Counted from the stretch's first letter, positions 12,763-25,785 are shown. The stretch: 64,000 bases of DNA from Steromphala cineraria (GCA_916613615.1 OU744731.1:48398645-48462644), one strand, 5' to 3'. The notes: generated by a model from the letters alone, not told the origin. Numbers and translations are program-made.

Positions 12763-15700
12763 CCAGTAGAAATCTGCCCAAAATAAAGTGAACCCGGACA
12801 TTTTTGATAACAGACAAATAACTTGAAAAAAATAAAGAATACATGTCACTTGCCTTCAGAAAAAAACCCAACCAAAATCAACCTCCGGCAGAAAAAATTA
12901 TGGCCATTTGAAAATGTACCTGAAAGTTGTGGTGAAGCCTCTTCATATAAGATCAGTTGTATGACTAATATCGTCGGAGTTATCTCCCTTCCTAGCAACA
13001 GCCAAAATGGCCATCATTGTTGTTGGCAACAGAAGTTTGTAAGCGGTAAATTATGAAGTTTGATGTAAAAACCTTGGGTATTTTGTACAGAAATATATTT
13101 TGTCATTCAGACAAAAACATTAGTCTATGAAATATAACTTAAAATAATCCGGTTTTTAATGTTGTAGATATCTAAATGTTAGCATTGTAAACTTATAACT
13201 TGGACTTCAAATATGCGTCTTCTTTGAGATAATGATGTTAACTAGTAAAGTAATTGATATGTCTTCTGTTCAAGGAGATGAATTACATTCAATAACATGT
13301 GAAATAATGTGAAAATAAATGACCTAAAGTAAAACACCTCTGAAGAGCTATAAGCATGCATATCCTACTGATACTACTTTCTCGATGACTTATTTTCTTG
13401 AAGAAAGCCTCTGCTGATCATTATGTGTTCATGGATATTTTATAGTTGATATAATCTAAAATTTACACATTCAGAATTATCTTTTCAATGCAAAAATAGT
13501 TTTCATACCAGACAAAAGGATTTTTATCATTAATTTAGATTTTTTTGTGCTTTAGGTCGATTTGAAAAAAATAATTTTAAGAAATGCTTAATGGTAATAA
13601 GTTTTATCTCCTTTGAAAAAAACTCAAAATGTGAATCTTATGATTTGATAATTCAAAAATGAATAACACCAGAAAAAAAATAATTCTTAGGTGTTATTTT
13701 CAAAATCTTTGATAGTCACTAATTGCTTTTTAATGACAAAAATACCAAATGTCAACGCCATATTGTTCTATATTCCATGTGTTATAAAGTACTTTAGGTT
13801 ATCTTACTATGTCATAAGTCTTGATAGTTCACAGAATTATTTATGCTGAACATGAGTTTAGATATTAGATAAAACTGACTTTAAAAAATTCTTTATATAA
13901 AAAATACATAAATTGATTACTTTTTCAAATATCATTATTTTTAAAATTAGTCGCTTGTACAGGAACATGTTAATGTTTTCCGACCAAACATACTAGAAAA
14001 CTAGATATATATTGTATGTGCATGTGGAGCACTTTGATGTCTCCTGCTCAAATGTTTAATCCATACTTTAATCAAACCTCATCACCTCAGCATTATTTGC
14101 CAGTTATAAGCCAGACTATCCACAAAGGTAAATATTAAAGAAATACATGATAAAAAAAGTAACCCATGGAGTAAACGGGACCACTCTATCTATAGGTCTA
14201 CACACATTCTAAGTCTTATTAAATTATTCTGAATACTTTTGAATTAAGGCTGGAAAAGGGGCCCCTACCCATATGTACTAAGTTCAAATAGTTTCCATGG
14301 AAACCTGAAATAACATGGAAAGTCAGAACAATCAAAGTAACAAAAGGCACAACAAAATATTTTAAATCATACTAAGTTTAGTGAAATGATACAAATAGAT
14401 TTGATGCATAGTGGACCAGTCCAGTACCAGTCAATTAATACAATTGGTGGAGGAAACAGGCAGCCATATACCATGGAATATGTAATTACATCCCCTTATA
14501 ATACTAAATACTTAAATGATTCAAACTCAGTACAGGCCTTAGAACACCAATCAAGACAATTGTGTTGGTGATCAAAGGCTTCGGAAAAAAATAAATCACA
14601 CTTCATGTTATTTATTTGCAAAATCAAGAGCCTTCATCCTGTTTTCATGAATGAAAAATATTTGGTAAGGTGTCTACAAGACACTTAGAGATCACAACTG
14701 GTTCATCCCAAGATTAGATCTCTAGATTATTAGGGCAATGAATTTAAATACTGATGAAAAGTCTCAGAGATGATATGTAGATTGTTGGAAAATGGAGCCC
14801 TGAGTGACCGAGGACATAATAAAAAGATGGATGTCAGTGTTAATAATAAACCCCTCTCCTCAAAACCCCTTTTTATTAGAAACCAGCCTTTTAGTCACCC
14901 AAATCTGTGTTTCACAGGAGACATCACTTGTTTGAGGTCAGTAGGTTTTGAACAATGCCCAGTCATTTACGTCATATTAATCATGACACCACAATGCTAG
15001 GACATCGTGAACAAAATGATATAACAAAGCTATGACATCACAGCAATGGCAGTCTTATGACAGTGCACTATTCAGATTCTTGATGTTTTTCATGGAATGC
15101 ACTGAAATTATAAGTAATAAATATAATGTCTCCTTTGTTTTGCTTGATAACGATGAGTTTCCAAAGAGTTGGAAGAGTGGTTAAGATTTAATTACCGGTA
15201 TATGCTCAGTTCAATTAGACAATACAAGATTTTTTCAGTAATTTGAATTTTGTGGATATATTAAGTTACATATTCAGTAATATACACTTAAAAATAAAAT
15301 TGCCTAAGGTTCCAAAAGTAATTCATTTCTAGAATATGCTAGGAGTTAACATCTTCTTGCAACGCTTTCTAGTAATATTTTTGTTTAAATTCACTTTTTC
15401 CAGGAATATGTTTAATGATCTTGACTGGATTTTCCATCATGAATAAGAAAATCCATATTCATTAGATTAACATTATCTGAATATGCAAGTCAAACGAAGT
15501 TTTATTCACCATACAAATATTATATTCCACTACAAAAAGCATGAATTTAAAAAAAGATTTCAATTTCCCTAATACTCTAAAGTTTTACAAATTTTTAATA
15601 TAACTGATTTATGATCTTTAGAGAATGTCACACAAATTGATAAAAGTAACAAATTTTACATTTATCAACGAGTGTTGATAAATTTGGGTGAGATTCTATT

Positions 15701-16640
15701 TATCATCCAAAATCGTTTTCATCACATTAGCATGAAAAATGTACATCTTTGTCCACTGCATAGCCGTAAAACTCCTAAACCAGTGATGTCTTAGCATTGT
15801 GACGTCATCGTGTTTATGAGGTCATAACATTGTGCCCTCGTTATGTTTATGACATCATAGCATTGTTTAAAATCTACTTTATATATTATATATTCGCAAG
15901 CAATTTATCTCTTGTGGAATACAGTTTAGGATACTAAATTACTGTATTCACTAAGAAAGTGCATTGTGCAGCAAATATTCAATCTTTGAAAATATTCCAT
16001 TTTCCCCCCATTTTTATGTATTATCACCCCAAAACAAACATGAAGTTTAGTCATGAGTATAAATGACATAAAAAAGAATGAAATCTTTCATGATCTTTTG
16101 TTCAGCTCACTACAAAATTGTATTTTGCAGCACAGAGTAATTTTACAAAATTATTCCAATTTTCTTTCATTTTCTTAACTTTTTTACCCCAGAACAGGCA
16201 TGGTGTTCAACATGCAGCAATAATGGATTAAGAAGTTATATTATAATTCATGATCTATCATTTTCATCAGTAGCCCTTTGTTTTGTGTAACAGATACTCA
16301 TTTTAAAAAATAATTCCAATTTTCTTACATTTTCGAAGGGTTTTTACCCCAAAACAGACATGATGTTCGACCTGCCGTATCAAATGATTATGGGATCATT
16401 TAAGGTTGCATGATCTATCATTCAAGTAAATTAAAAAGTCTTTACTTCAATAAAAAATATATTTTAAAAAATATTTCCAATTTTCTTTCATTTTTTTAGG
16501 TTTTTGACCCAAAAATGCATTTTTGCCGATGGTTGATTTTGGTTGGGTTTTTCATGGTTCATCAGCATGGTTATAAGGACCACTTAAAACAAAATTTGTC
16601 TGTTATCAAAAATGTCCGGGTTTTTCCTGTTTTCTACTGG
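12763..16640. mobile_element. 3.9-kb element with about 130-bp inverted ends
   Basis: The left 130 bp and the reverse complement of the right 130 bp share three blocks in the same order: CCAGTAGAAA (12763; 16640), a 29-bp identical block that starts AACCCGGACATTTTTG (about 12792-12820; about 16590-16620), and AAACCCAACCAAAATCAACC (about 12865; about 16550). The spacing between blocks is similar. The interior is AT-rich and has no transposase, so this looks like a non-autonomous DNA transposon or fold-back element. No target duplication was recognised, so the outer limits may be off by some bases. Short open frames at 12823-13056 and 16515-16733 lie in the inverted ends and are not genes. Confidence 0.7.
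15985..16515 (+). repeat. Tandem units of about 160 bp inside the inverted-repeat element
   Basis: About four degenerate units are marked by TTCCAATTTTCTTTCATTTT followed by CCCCA(G/A)AACA(G)ACATG-like sequence, near 15995, 16155, 16315 and 16480. The last one runs into the right inverted end. Divergence between units is high. Confidence 0.6.
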
Positions 16641-17339
16641 ACTAAAAGCTGGAATCAAAACCATGGAGGTATGTACATACGTTGCAGGATTAAAAAATGC
16701 ATATTCGTGGGAAACAAGAGCAGTCAAAAGTAGATAGAAGTAAGAGAAGTATATGGAATTAGAAGATATTTAAGATAATGCGAATGTATATATAATGAAA
16801 GAAATGAAGAAACATATAAGCATTGTTCGTTCGTACAGTGATATGCAATACAAAATCATATTTGATTGTTCATTAGTAAAAAACTATTCTGGTAGTTTCG
16901 ATTTTAGTTTATGCATCAAACGTCAACCAAGAGGCATTTCAAGCATGCATAATGTCTGTGTAAAGTTAAAAGATGGGTACGCATGTGTAAGAAGCAAACA
17001 AATGCTGCTGAACATTAGAAGGTTTAGAATATATACATATGACCAGTGTGATTTTAGCAGTTGATATAATGCAGAAACATATCTTTATTTTTTCATCATA
17101 CCAACCTCTTAAATGTCACTGTAATAAACCCTTTTGCGTAGTTTTAAAAAAACGCAACTTATTGTTTAAACAAAAACAAAAAGGACACTTTTGTCATAGT
17201 GAGAACAAAACTCAAAAGAATCTAAGTACTTTTTGAACTTGAGTGAACATATAACAATTATGTTGAAGACTAACTGTGAAGATAAAATTCAATTTTGAAA
17301 TATAAACTGCAAAGAGTCTATTTATTCCTATACATGAAA
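16641..17339. other. Non-coding stretch
   Basis: AT-rich. Frames of 89 codons (16795-17064) and 65 codons (17039-17236) are open but have no recognisable domain; I leave them uncalled. Confidence 0.5.
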
Positions 17340-19640
17340 TTGTATTTATGTCTGGATAAATTCAGGATCACAGGAAACATCAATTATCTTTATGAATTTC
17401 CCCGTAAGCGCAATAAATATAGACAACTCTGTCGAAAGAAAAGTGACTAACATTACGAGTCTGTGACTGTGGAATTACTTCAATCCTGTAAGGATGGTAA
17501 CGATAAGAAATTTTGGTCTGGTGTTAAATCAATTTTGGGCAAATCTGTTATTAAGACCTCAGACATAAGCAACAGACAATGGGTTGAATATTTTCAGACT
17601 ACTCTTAATATCAATGATGTAACTATAGATGAGAATTTTGCTTCTTTTGCTGAACAATATATATTTCAAAATGAATATTTACTTTCTGATGATGATTCAA
17701 ATAATATTTTGAATAAGAAGATAAGTTAGACGAAATTACAAATGCCCTTTCTGCTTTAAAACCTGGCAAAGCATGTGGTCCTGACAGACTTCCTCCCAAA
17801 ATATGGAAACACGGGGGCAACATTCTACTACCTTAATACCTACATGTACTTTTTAATTGTATTTTTATCTCCAGTGACTTGCCATCTGATTGGTCACGAA
17901 GCATTTTATTCCCTCTTCATAAGAAAGGGAGACTGAATGATGTGAATAACTATAGACGGATTTCTCGCATGGACATTTGTGGGGAATTATTTACTTACAT
18001 TTTGAATGAAAGACTAAAATCATTTGTAGAATTAAATAATTTGAATCCTGAGTGCCAAGCTGGTTTCCGCTCTGGTTATTCTACGGCTGATAATGTTTTT
18101 ACCTTGCAGGCTTTGATTCAAAAATATTTATCTAAGTCAAAGGGTAGATTTTACTGTTTATTTGTGGACTTTCACAAAGCCTTTGATTGTGTAAATAGAG
18201 ACCTCTTATGATTTGTTCTTGCTAATAATGGCATACGTGGTAAAATGTTGTTTATCGTGCGTGATATGTACACAAAATCAATATCTGCTGTAAAAATATC
18301 GAACTTTAGTGTAACAGACTATTTTAACTCCTTGAATGGAGTTCGACAAGGATGTATACTGAGTCCTTTACTATTTAGTATGTTTGTTAACCAACTTGAG
18401 GAGCATTTAATGATGAATAATGACAGAGGGATTTTTGTTGGACCAGACTTTTAAGAACTCTTTTTGTTACTTTATGCTGATGATCTCTGTCTGTTTCTGG
18501 TATTGTTGTAGGATTGCAAAAGAAAATAAATGTTTTGTCCCAATTTTGTACGAAATGGGGTTTGAGGGTAAATTTTTCGAAAACAAAGATACTTGTTTTT
18601 CGTAATGGAGGCATTGTTAAGAAGACAGAAAAATGGCTATTTGATAACGTCACAATAACAACTTCAACATATTATAGTTATTTGGGATTACTCTTTTCAA
18701 ACAGACTTTCTTGGTCAAAAGTAGTCCAAACCCTTATTCATAAAGCTAATAAAGCTCTTATTCCAATCAAACAACTCAATTATAAATTAAAAAATCTCTC
18801 TCCAACCATTTTATTTCAAATGTTTGACACACAAATAATGCCTATAATTCTTTATCGTTCAGAAATATGGGGTATTCATGAATGGAAAATGTTGGAAAGC
18901 TTTCATGTTAAGTTTTGTAAATATGTTCTTGGTGTAAATATGAACGCCACAAATGTTGCTGTGTTATCGGAATGTGGACGTCAAAATATCTTTTGTAATA
19001 CAGTTATAAGATGTGAAAAACTCTGGTGTAAATTATTGTGTATGAATGGAAATAGATACCCGAAACAATGTTACCTTATGTTGAAAATACTTGACGAAAA
19101 TGATCGTAAATTGTGGGTTACGAAGATAAGAAACATAATTTGTACATATGGTTTAATTATGCATGGGAGTTTCAAAATATTGTCTATATTGATATAATTA
19201 TTAAATAATTCGCTCAGAGAGTTAAAGATTGTAATACTCAAAATATTCTCTCTCTTTTAAATGAACATTCAATTTGGATTTCTACTCATCTGTGAAAACA
19301 TCCTTTAAAATGGAATCATATTTGTTGGTAATTCGCAATAAAGATTTAAGAAGATTTGTAACACTTTTCAGAATAGGTGAATTGATTATAATGAAAAATA
19401 ACGGGAGGAGAAATAATATTTCAAGAGAGTTTAGATTTTGTCCTTTCTGTAAAAATGTTTTAGAAGACGAATTACATTTTATGCTTTTGTGTCCTTTGTA
19501 TAAAGACGTAAGAATGAGATATTTGCCTGCCTCAATGTAAAAGTAATGCATCTCTAATTTCTCTAATGCAAAATGAAAATGTAAATTGTCTATATTTGTA
19601 TACAAACTATGTCAAAGAAACTTTTATGTTACGCTCTTCA
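17340..19640 (+). mobile_element. Second LINE relic (RT domain to C-terminal zinc knuckle)
   Basis: The reading starts before RKRNKYRQLCRKK (about 17410) and runs through FWSGVKSILGKS, LSALKPGKACGPDRLPP, WSRSILFPLHKKGRLNDV, NNYRRISRMDICG, QAGFRSGYSTADNVF, FVDFHKAFDCV (first catalytic Asp), GVRQGCILSPLLFS and LLYADDLCLFL (YADD active site, about 18470-18500). After a frameshift it continues with VNFSKTKILVF and the thumb (18514-19197) and ends in CPFCKNVLEDELHFMLLCP, a Cys/His knuckle. It is broken by stops (for example TGA after NRDLL at 18209-18211) and at least two frameshifts. The endonuclease part is missing, so this is a 5'-truncated dead copy. It differs in sequence from the LINE at the left edge. 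Confidence 0.9.
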
Positions 19641-21189
19641 TTACTTTAGTTGTATACTTAATTTCATTAAAGAGGCGCTGTATAACTTTTTAAAAATATA
19701 TTTTTCATAAGATATTGGTCAAATAACTATATAACATAAATATTAGGCCAAAACAGCAACGATACACATTTCTCAATGAAGCTACAGCTAAGTAAACATT
19801 GCGTAACAAGGCGTCTGCTTGTCGCCGTGCAGCGACAAACCAAAACAAGGCTGAGAGGCCACAGGAAGGGGATACCGGAAGTGACTTGGCAGTAGGTGAA
19901 GCGTTCGTCTGCTCATATGGAAAATGATAGGCGAAATCCGTAGTTCTGCGTTTTCCAAGCGATTAACAGTATGTCATATTATTGTGTTGCTGTCAACTGT
20001 CCTAGAATATCTTCTGATGAAGTTTCCGTAGACAAATTTCCATCACATTGATCGTTTCACGCCAAATTGACCCGCTGTGTTAGGTCAAACAGAGCAATGT
20101 GACAATCTACATCGAACTCACGTGTTCCGATCACTACACCGATTTTCTGTTTCGAGCTCGCATTTTCACTGAATGAAGAGTTTCGCATGCAGAGAAAAAA
20201 GAGATTAGTAAAATATATAATATAGCACAAAGATTTTGGCTGATTTATGGTAATAATCCGAATTTACAATGCTCACATTTAGATTTGAACGTTGTGTAAA
20301 AAGGTTGAAGGTCTGCAGGTGTTATTACTTTCTTTAGATCAGATACTCACTTATTACACAATTACTTTACTGTCTATCGTATTTCCTGTCTGTTTCCTAA
20401 TTTAAAAGCTATCAAATGATGACTATAGCAGGTAGGTTATATGCACAATCATCAACACCTGGCTATTTTATGACATCAGCTAATTAGGTAACATCAAATA
20501 GCAATTGTATTCCTTAACGTCCCTTTTTTCTCCGATTGGTAAATTATAACCTGTTGAAATTAGAAATACTTTTTTTGCTCTATCTGATAATTATTTTGAA
20601 TAAGGTTCATTTAATAAAACTTCATTCTGTTGGGCCATGTATTGGGTATTGTGAAAAATATCTCTTCTATGTACAAGAGTGAAAACATTAAGATTGTCAG
20701 TGAAATGCCCTATAAAAATAATGTTTTAATCAAGACATCAATCATCATCCAATACATTCCTTTCATTGAGAATTGTAACTGATCCATCACTAAATGAAAT
20801 AACTAAGAAAAACTTATATTTTTTTATCCTGTTACAAAATGAAGTCAAAGGCATTTAAATTTTTTTTGTTTAAATGTATAAAAAATAGTATTGTATAATA
20901 ACATCCTTTCTGCTGTGCTACTAAAGTAATATTCAATAACAACAAACAACTGTGCACGAAGATATAACGGTTCACACGTTAGCAATTGTTTATGACGAAA
21001 ATACTTCCGGGTTCTCACGCGCAGTCTTATGACAACATTGCGCAAAGCGAGACCATCTACATGCTGTAGCATTATGCGCACAACTTCGTTTTTAATCAGG
21101 GTCTTACATTTTCATCAATACCATCAATTGCCAGTTGAATAAATAAACTACCGCTTTATTGAGGGTTTGAGATGTTTGGATGTTGTTTA
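19641..21189. other. Mostly non-coding stretch around a THAP relic
   Basis: GC content rises at 19800-20180 around the THAP-like relic given separately. The rest is AT-rich and holds nothing I can name. The 78-codon minus frame at 20845-21081 is not supported. Confidence 0.5.
19971..20180 (+). pseudogene. THAP zinc-finger domain relic
   Basis: The ATG at 19971 opens MSYYCVAVNCPRIS, which has the THAP start pattern (Cys-x4-Cys). It continues with VDKFPSH (the conserved FP pair) and then hits TGA at 20049. In another frame the text continues with RSNRAM, a stop where THAP has its invariant Trp, then QSTSNSRV, and with a further frame change SDHYTDF, which fits the second Cys-x2-His half of the domain. 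THAP domains bind DNA and occur in host transcription factors and in P-element-type transposases. Here only about 70 codons remain, broken by one stop and about two indels. Whether it came from a host gene or a transposon is not known. Confidence 0.5.
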
Positions 21190-21485
21190 GGGTGTTTAAT
21201 CGACGGTTAAACATCGAGCTGTACTGGTAGCTTGTGTTGTTTTACATAACGAGGGCACACAACGGGGTATCACATCACCTACTAACACGTCACGAGTCAG
21301 TCACGCTTCAATGCGTTTTATTCTGTTCGCCGGCCTAATTAGGCGGTGTTATTTATACAGTCGTAATTAAGCCGTTTCTAGGTCGATTTCAGAAATTTAA
21401 AGTGATTGAGTCCATGTGAAATTGTTATCACTATTTCATGAACCCCGAAAGTTGCCATATAGCATTTCAGTCCATCTTTAACCTG
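21190..21485 (-). repeat. Dispersed repeat R, copy 1
   Basis: The reverse complement of this segment matches 38068-38330 over most of its length. Shared stretches include TTAAAGATGGACTGAAATGC, GCCTTAATTACGACT-like and TGTAAAACAACACAAGCTA. The two copies are inverted and about 17 kb apart. No coding content was seen. It is probably an interspersed element of unknown class. Confidence 0.7.
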
Positions 21486-22027
21486 TTAAATATAAGGATG
21501 TTTCATTATCTAGCACCAAAACCATAAACTATTATAATCTGTAATGTCTACAATATACATAACCCTGTGGCCTTTGTACTGAATAAAGTTCTTCTTCTAT
21601 ACATGATTGAAGACGTTTCATTAAATTAAAACATCAAGTAAAAGTGTGATAATTAGTGTTATTTTTTAATTTTTTCAATTGTTAGCATCCCTTAAACTTG
21701 ATCAATGGTATTGAGGTCCATTGAAAAAAACTATACCTCGCTAAATCGAAGAAGCACATGTACATATTAGTAACACTAAATCAAGGCAGGTAATTCATGA
21801 TTTGATTACTTACAGGAGGGTAATGTGCACATATATTTTTTGCCTAACAACGATTGTTTTAGTGCGCCTTCCGTATTGTCAAGTCTGTGCCATCATAAAA
21901 TATAGGGAGGGAGAGAATTGAATGGAAGAGAATCAACAGTAAAGAACTTATTACACGTAATCAATACCAAGATTAGTGAGGATTATAGGAAACATATTGG
22001 TTACAGAATTGCACTCAAACAAAAAGA
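21486..22027. other. Non-coding stretch
   Basis: Ends of the type CCTTTGTACTGAATAAAG followed by TTCTTCTTC near 21570-21600 resemble a retroposon 3' tail; otherwise nothing is recognised. Confidence 0.4.
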
Positions 22028-22310
22028 TGGAACACAGTAGTGTAGTGGTTAGGGTACTGGCCTCTCAACCCAAAGACCCGGTGTTGACACTAACAATTAG
22101 TGACCTGGATCTCATTCTGTGTTGTGTCCCTGGGCAACGCACTTTATCCACATTGCACTCAGTCACCCTAAAATAACAGGTGTATGTTGATTCCCTGCGC
22201 CTTCGGCAGCAACAATAGTAAATTACCGTCAGAGTATGTAATGCTTTGTGCAACTGCAAAGCAGATGATAAATGCGCATTATAAGCAGACTATCATTATC
22301 ATCATTATTT
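22028..22310 (+). mobile_element. tRNA-derived SINE (copy 2)
   Basis: A-box-like TGTAGTGGTTAGGGTACTGG at 22041 and a decayed B-box near 22078 form the head. The centre has TGTGTTGTGTCC, TGGGCAACGCACTT and CCACATTGCACTCAGTC, which match the SINE at 57.2 kb almost base for base. The tail ends in TATCATTATCATCATTATT. A shared central domain of this kind is typical of SINE superfamilies spread across molluscs. Confidence 0.8.
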
Positions 22311-22379
22311 TATATAGACCTTAAAATAATGATTCTATCATGTTTGGCGAATCATACTCACAATCATTTTCTATGGTTT

Positions 22380-22600
22380 ATATGAACCAATTTTATTACA
22401 ATATACCGCATATTGTATTACAATATACTGCACACTTAGTTTGAAATTTTACCGCACCCCCTATTTACCGCACCTGTGTTTATTACATTGACCGCATTTT
22501 TATTACAATTTACCACAGTATAACATCTTACTTAGCTTTTATTACAATTTACCGCAGTTATTACATCTTACCGCGTTTATTACATCTACGTCGTAACAGA
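22380..22600 (+). repeat. Degenerate TTATTACAATTTACCGCA minisatellite
   Basis: About eight imperfect units of the form TTTATTACAATTTACCGCA, with units of 15-35 bp. CATCTT or CATT sometimes replaces CAATTT. Confidence 0.75.
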
Positions 22601-22844
22601 AACTACAGTCACATAAGTTTTCATCCACATTCATTCAACACAAGTTAATATCTTTCACTTTATCAAACAGTCAAAATTTCAATAAACAATTCTTTTGATT
22701 TGTTTGTGTTAGAAAAGGGAAAAAGGACCATGTAATCGATAATGAAATCATGAAAAAAATGAAATAATGTAAAACAAACACCTTTTGATATAACGATCAT
22801 AATTTCTTAACAACTACTATCAGGTATACCAAACAAAACGGCAA

Positions 22845-22985
22845 CACTGCACAGAAAAACGTGGAAAAGTCCACATTAAACGCGAAAAGAGACACTGAAG
22901 CATTAAAATGTGCAACATAAAACGAGAAACTTGCAACTTAAATCGTGAAAATGTGACATTAAATCGAAAACACCGCTCCCCAAGA
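22845..22985. repeat. About 21-bp degenerate tandem repeat
   Basis: Units resemble TGCAACATTAAATCGAGAAAA. On the minus strand they give a seven-residue pattern (FSRFKLQ, VSRFMLH, FSRLMWT, FPRFSVQ). Five to seven units are visible. The open frame is a product of the period. Confidence 0.65.
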
Positions 22986-22999
22986 TTTAGCACATGTGC

Positions 23000-23520
23000 A
23001 CATTGAAGACGAAGTCTGGACCGCATGCTTTCGAAGCTGTCATTTTCCAAGCCGCGACCAAATGTGAGTGTTCAACCTATTCAAATTTTGCACATGCCTA
23101 TTGCGTAATTCGATATTAGAAATTCTTTTACGGTAAAACAATGTTTTAAGTAAACCTTGCATTCATATTTTATGAGTGTCAGCATTTAAATTGAAATCTT
23201 AAACCACTGTTAATGCATGAGGTATATCAACAATGGCTGTGGAAGCGACTAGTAGGTCACGCTATGCTTACGAAAACTGACTTACTTTTCATTAAAATAT
23301 CTTTATATTTGAAAAAAGTATTAATTCGTGTTATATTATGTGTGTTTAAGACAATTTTGATAATTATTGTACTAGTAATTCAATGATTATTTGGGTTTCG
23401 GCCAAGCTGTTTGGTTATAGTCTGTATCGAAAAAATGGCCGATCTCAGTTGATGTAAAATTCGCATTTTATATTATGCAGTATGATTGATTGATGTTGGT
23501 TGTCATGCCTTATTGAAATT
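23000..23520. other. Non-coding stretch
   Basis: No gene or repeat recognised. Confidence 0.45.
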
Positions 23521-23523
23521 AAA

Positions 23524-25785
23524 AAATAGAGCCATTGGCTCTGTAGCTCATCAGGTTTCATCATCAATTATGCTGTAGAGTGTGGCCAATGTGATTCCCC
23601 CTTGGTAGAGGCCACAGGGGCACCAATCATAAAATTAAGTATATAGGCAACAAGTTTCAGTTTTCTAGGCTTTATACTTCAGGAGAAGAAGATGAAAATA
23701 GATTTGAAGGACGTCCCTGTTGCCCTTATTAGGGGCAACAGGGTCACCACAGCTTATCCTCACTAGTCAAGGAGTCTGTACACAAAGTTTCATCTTTCTA
23801 GGCCTTATGCTTCTGGAAAAGACAATGAAAATAGTTTTTTTAGGGCGTGGCCCCTGTGGCCCTTATTAGGGATCACAGGGCCACCAAAGCTACAATTCAT
23901 AATCCTCACTAGCCAAGGAGTCTGTCCACAAAGTTCCACCTTTCTAGGCCTCATGGTTCTGGAGAAGAAGATGAAAATAGGTTTTAAGGGCGAGGCCCCT
24001 GTGGCCCTTATTAGGGGTCACAGGGCCACCAAACCTACAATTTATAATATTCACCAGTCAAGGAGTCTGCAAACAAAGTTTCAGCTTTCTAGGCCTCATG
24101 GTTCTGGAGAAGAAGATGAAAATAGGTTTTTAGGGCATGGCATCTGCGGCCCTTATTAGGGGTCACAGGGCAACCAAAGCTACGATTTATCATCCTCACT
24201 AGCCAAGGAGTCTGTACACAAAGTTTCAGCTTTCTAGGCCTTATGGTTCTGGAGAAGAAGATGAAAATAGGTTTTTAGGGCATGGCATCTGCGGCCCTTA
24301 TTAGGGGTCAGAGGGCAACCAAAGCTAAAATTTATAATCCTCACTAGCCAAGGAGTCTGTACACAAAGTTTCAGCTTTCTAGGCCTTATGGTTCTGGAGA
24401 AGAAGATGAAAATAGTTTTTTAGGGCGTGGCCCCTGTGGCCCTTATTAGGGGTCACAGGGCAACCAAAGTTAAAATTTATAATTCTCACTAGCCAAGGAG
24501 TCTGTACACAAAGTTTCAGCTTTCTAGGCCTTATGGTTCTGGAGAAGAAGATGAAAATAGGTTTTTAGGGTGTGGCCCCTGTGGCCCTTATTAGGGGACA
24601 GAGGGCTACCATCGCTACAATTTATAATCTCCACTAGCCAAGGAGTCTGTACACAAAGTTTCAGCTTTCTAGGCCTTATGGTTCTGGAGAAGAAGATGAA
24701 AATAGGTTTTTAGGGCATGGCATCTGCGGCCCTTATTAGGGGTCAGAGGGCAACCAAAGCTAAAATTTATAATCCTCACTAGCCAAGGAGTCTGTCCACA
24801 AAGTTCCACCTTTCTAGGCCTCATGGTTCTGGAGAAGAAGATGAAAATAGGTTTTAAGGGCGAGGCCCCTGTGGCCCTTATTAGGGGTCACAGGGCCACC
24901 AAACCTACAATTTATAATATTCACCAGTCAAGGAGTCTGCAAACAAAGTTTCAGCTTTCTAGGCCTCATGGTTCTGGAGAAGAAGATGAAAATAGGTTTT
25001 TAGGGCATGGCATCTGCGGCCCTTATTAGGGGTCACAGGGCAACCAAAGCTACGATTTATCATCCTCACTAGCCAAGGAGTCTGTACACAAAGTTTCAGC
25101 TTTCTAGGCCTTATGGTTCTGGAGAAGAAGATGAAAATAGGTTTTTAGGGCATGGCATCTGCGGCCCTTATTAGGGGTCAGAGGGCAACCAAAGCTAAAA
25201 TTTATAATCCTCACTAGCCAAGGAGTCTGTACACAAAGTTTCAGCTTTCTAGGCCTTATGGTTCTGGAGAAGAAGATGAAAATAGTTTTTTAGGGCGTGG
25301 CCCCTGTGGCCCTTATTAGGGGTCACAGGGCAACCAAAGTTAAAATTTATAATTCTCACTAGCCAAGGAGTCTGTACACAAAGTTTCAGCTTTCTAGGCC
25401 TTATGGTTCTGGAGAAGAAGATGAAAATAGGTTTTTAGGGTGTGGCCCCTGTGGCCCTTATTAGGGGACAGAGGGCTACCATCGCTACAATTTATAATCT
25501 CCACTAGCCAAGGAGTCTGTACACAAAGTTTCAGCTTTCTAGGCCTTATGGTTCTGGAGAAGAAGATAAAAATATGTTTTTAGGGCGAGGCGCCTGTGGC
25601 CCTTATTAGGGGTCACAGGGCAACCAAAGCTACAATTTATAATCCTCACTAGCCAAGGAGTCTTTACACAAAGTTTCAGCTTTCTAGGCCTTATGGTTCT
25701 GGAGAAGAAGGACGGACGGACGTACGCTGGACACCATGCCATGCCATAAGCCCATCGGGCCTTACAGGCCAGATGAGCTAAAAAT
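23524..25785 (+). mobile_element. Family A tandem-monomer element (A2)
   Basis: The 5' end has the palindrome AGAGCCATTGGCTCT, then GTAGCTCATCAGG. About 14 monomers of 145 bp follow, each with CTCACTAGCCAAGGAGTCTG, TTTCAGCTTTCTAGGCC, GGTTCTGGAGAAGAAG and GGCCCTTATTAGGGG boxes. The 3' part has GGACGGACGGACGTACG, CACCATGCCATGCCATAAGC and a hairpin CATC-GGGCCTTACAGGCC-AGATG, and ends AGCTAAAAA. TAGCTCATC near the 5' end is repeated inverted (GATGAGCTA) at the 3' end. It has no protein gene; open frames in it come from monomers. The layout suggests a non-autonomous element, perhaps Helentron-related. Confidence 0.9.
23899..25567 (+). repeat. Six-monomer higher-order repeat, 870-bp period
   Basis: Bases 23899-24697 and 24769-25567 agree at every position I compared, an offset of exactly 870 bp, or six 145-bp monomers. 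Adjacent monomers differ visibly (for example GGCATCTGCGGCC versus GGCCCCTGTGGCC). The block of six was therefore copied as one unit recently. Confidence 0.9.

Noticed and set aside
16795..17236. Two neighbouring open frames of 89 and 65 codons
   Set aside because: AT-rich, no domain, no splice or promoter support.
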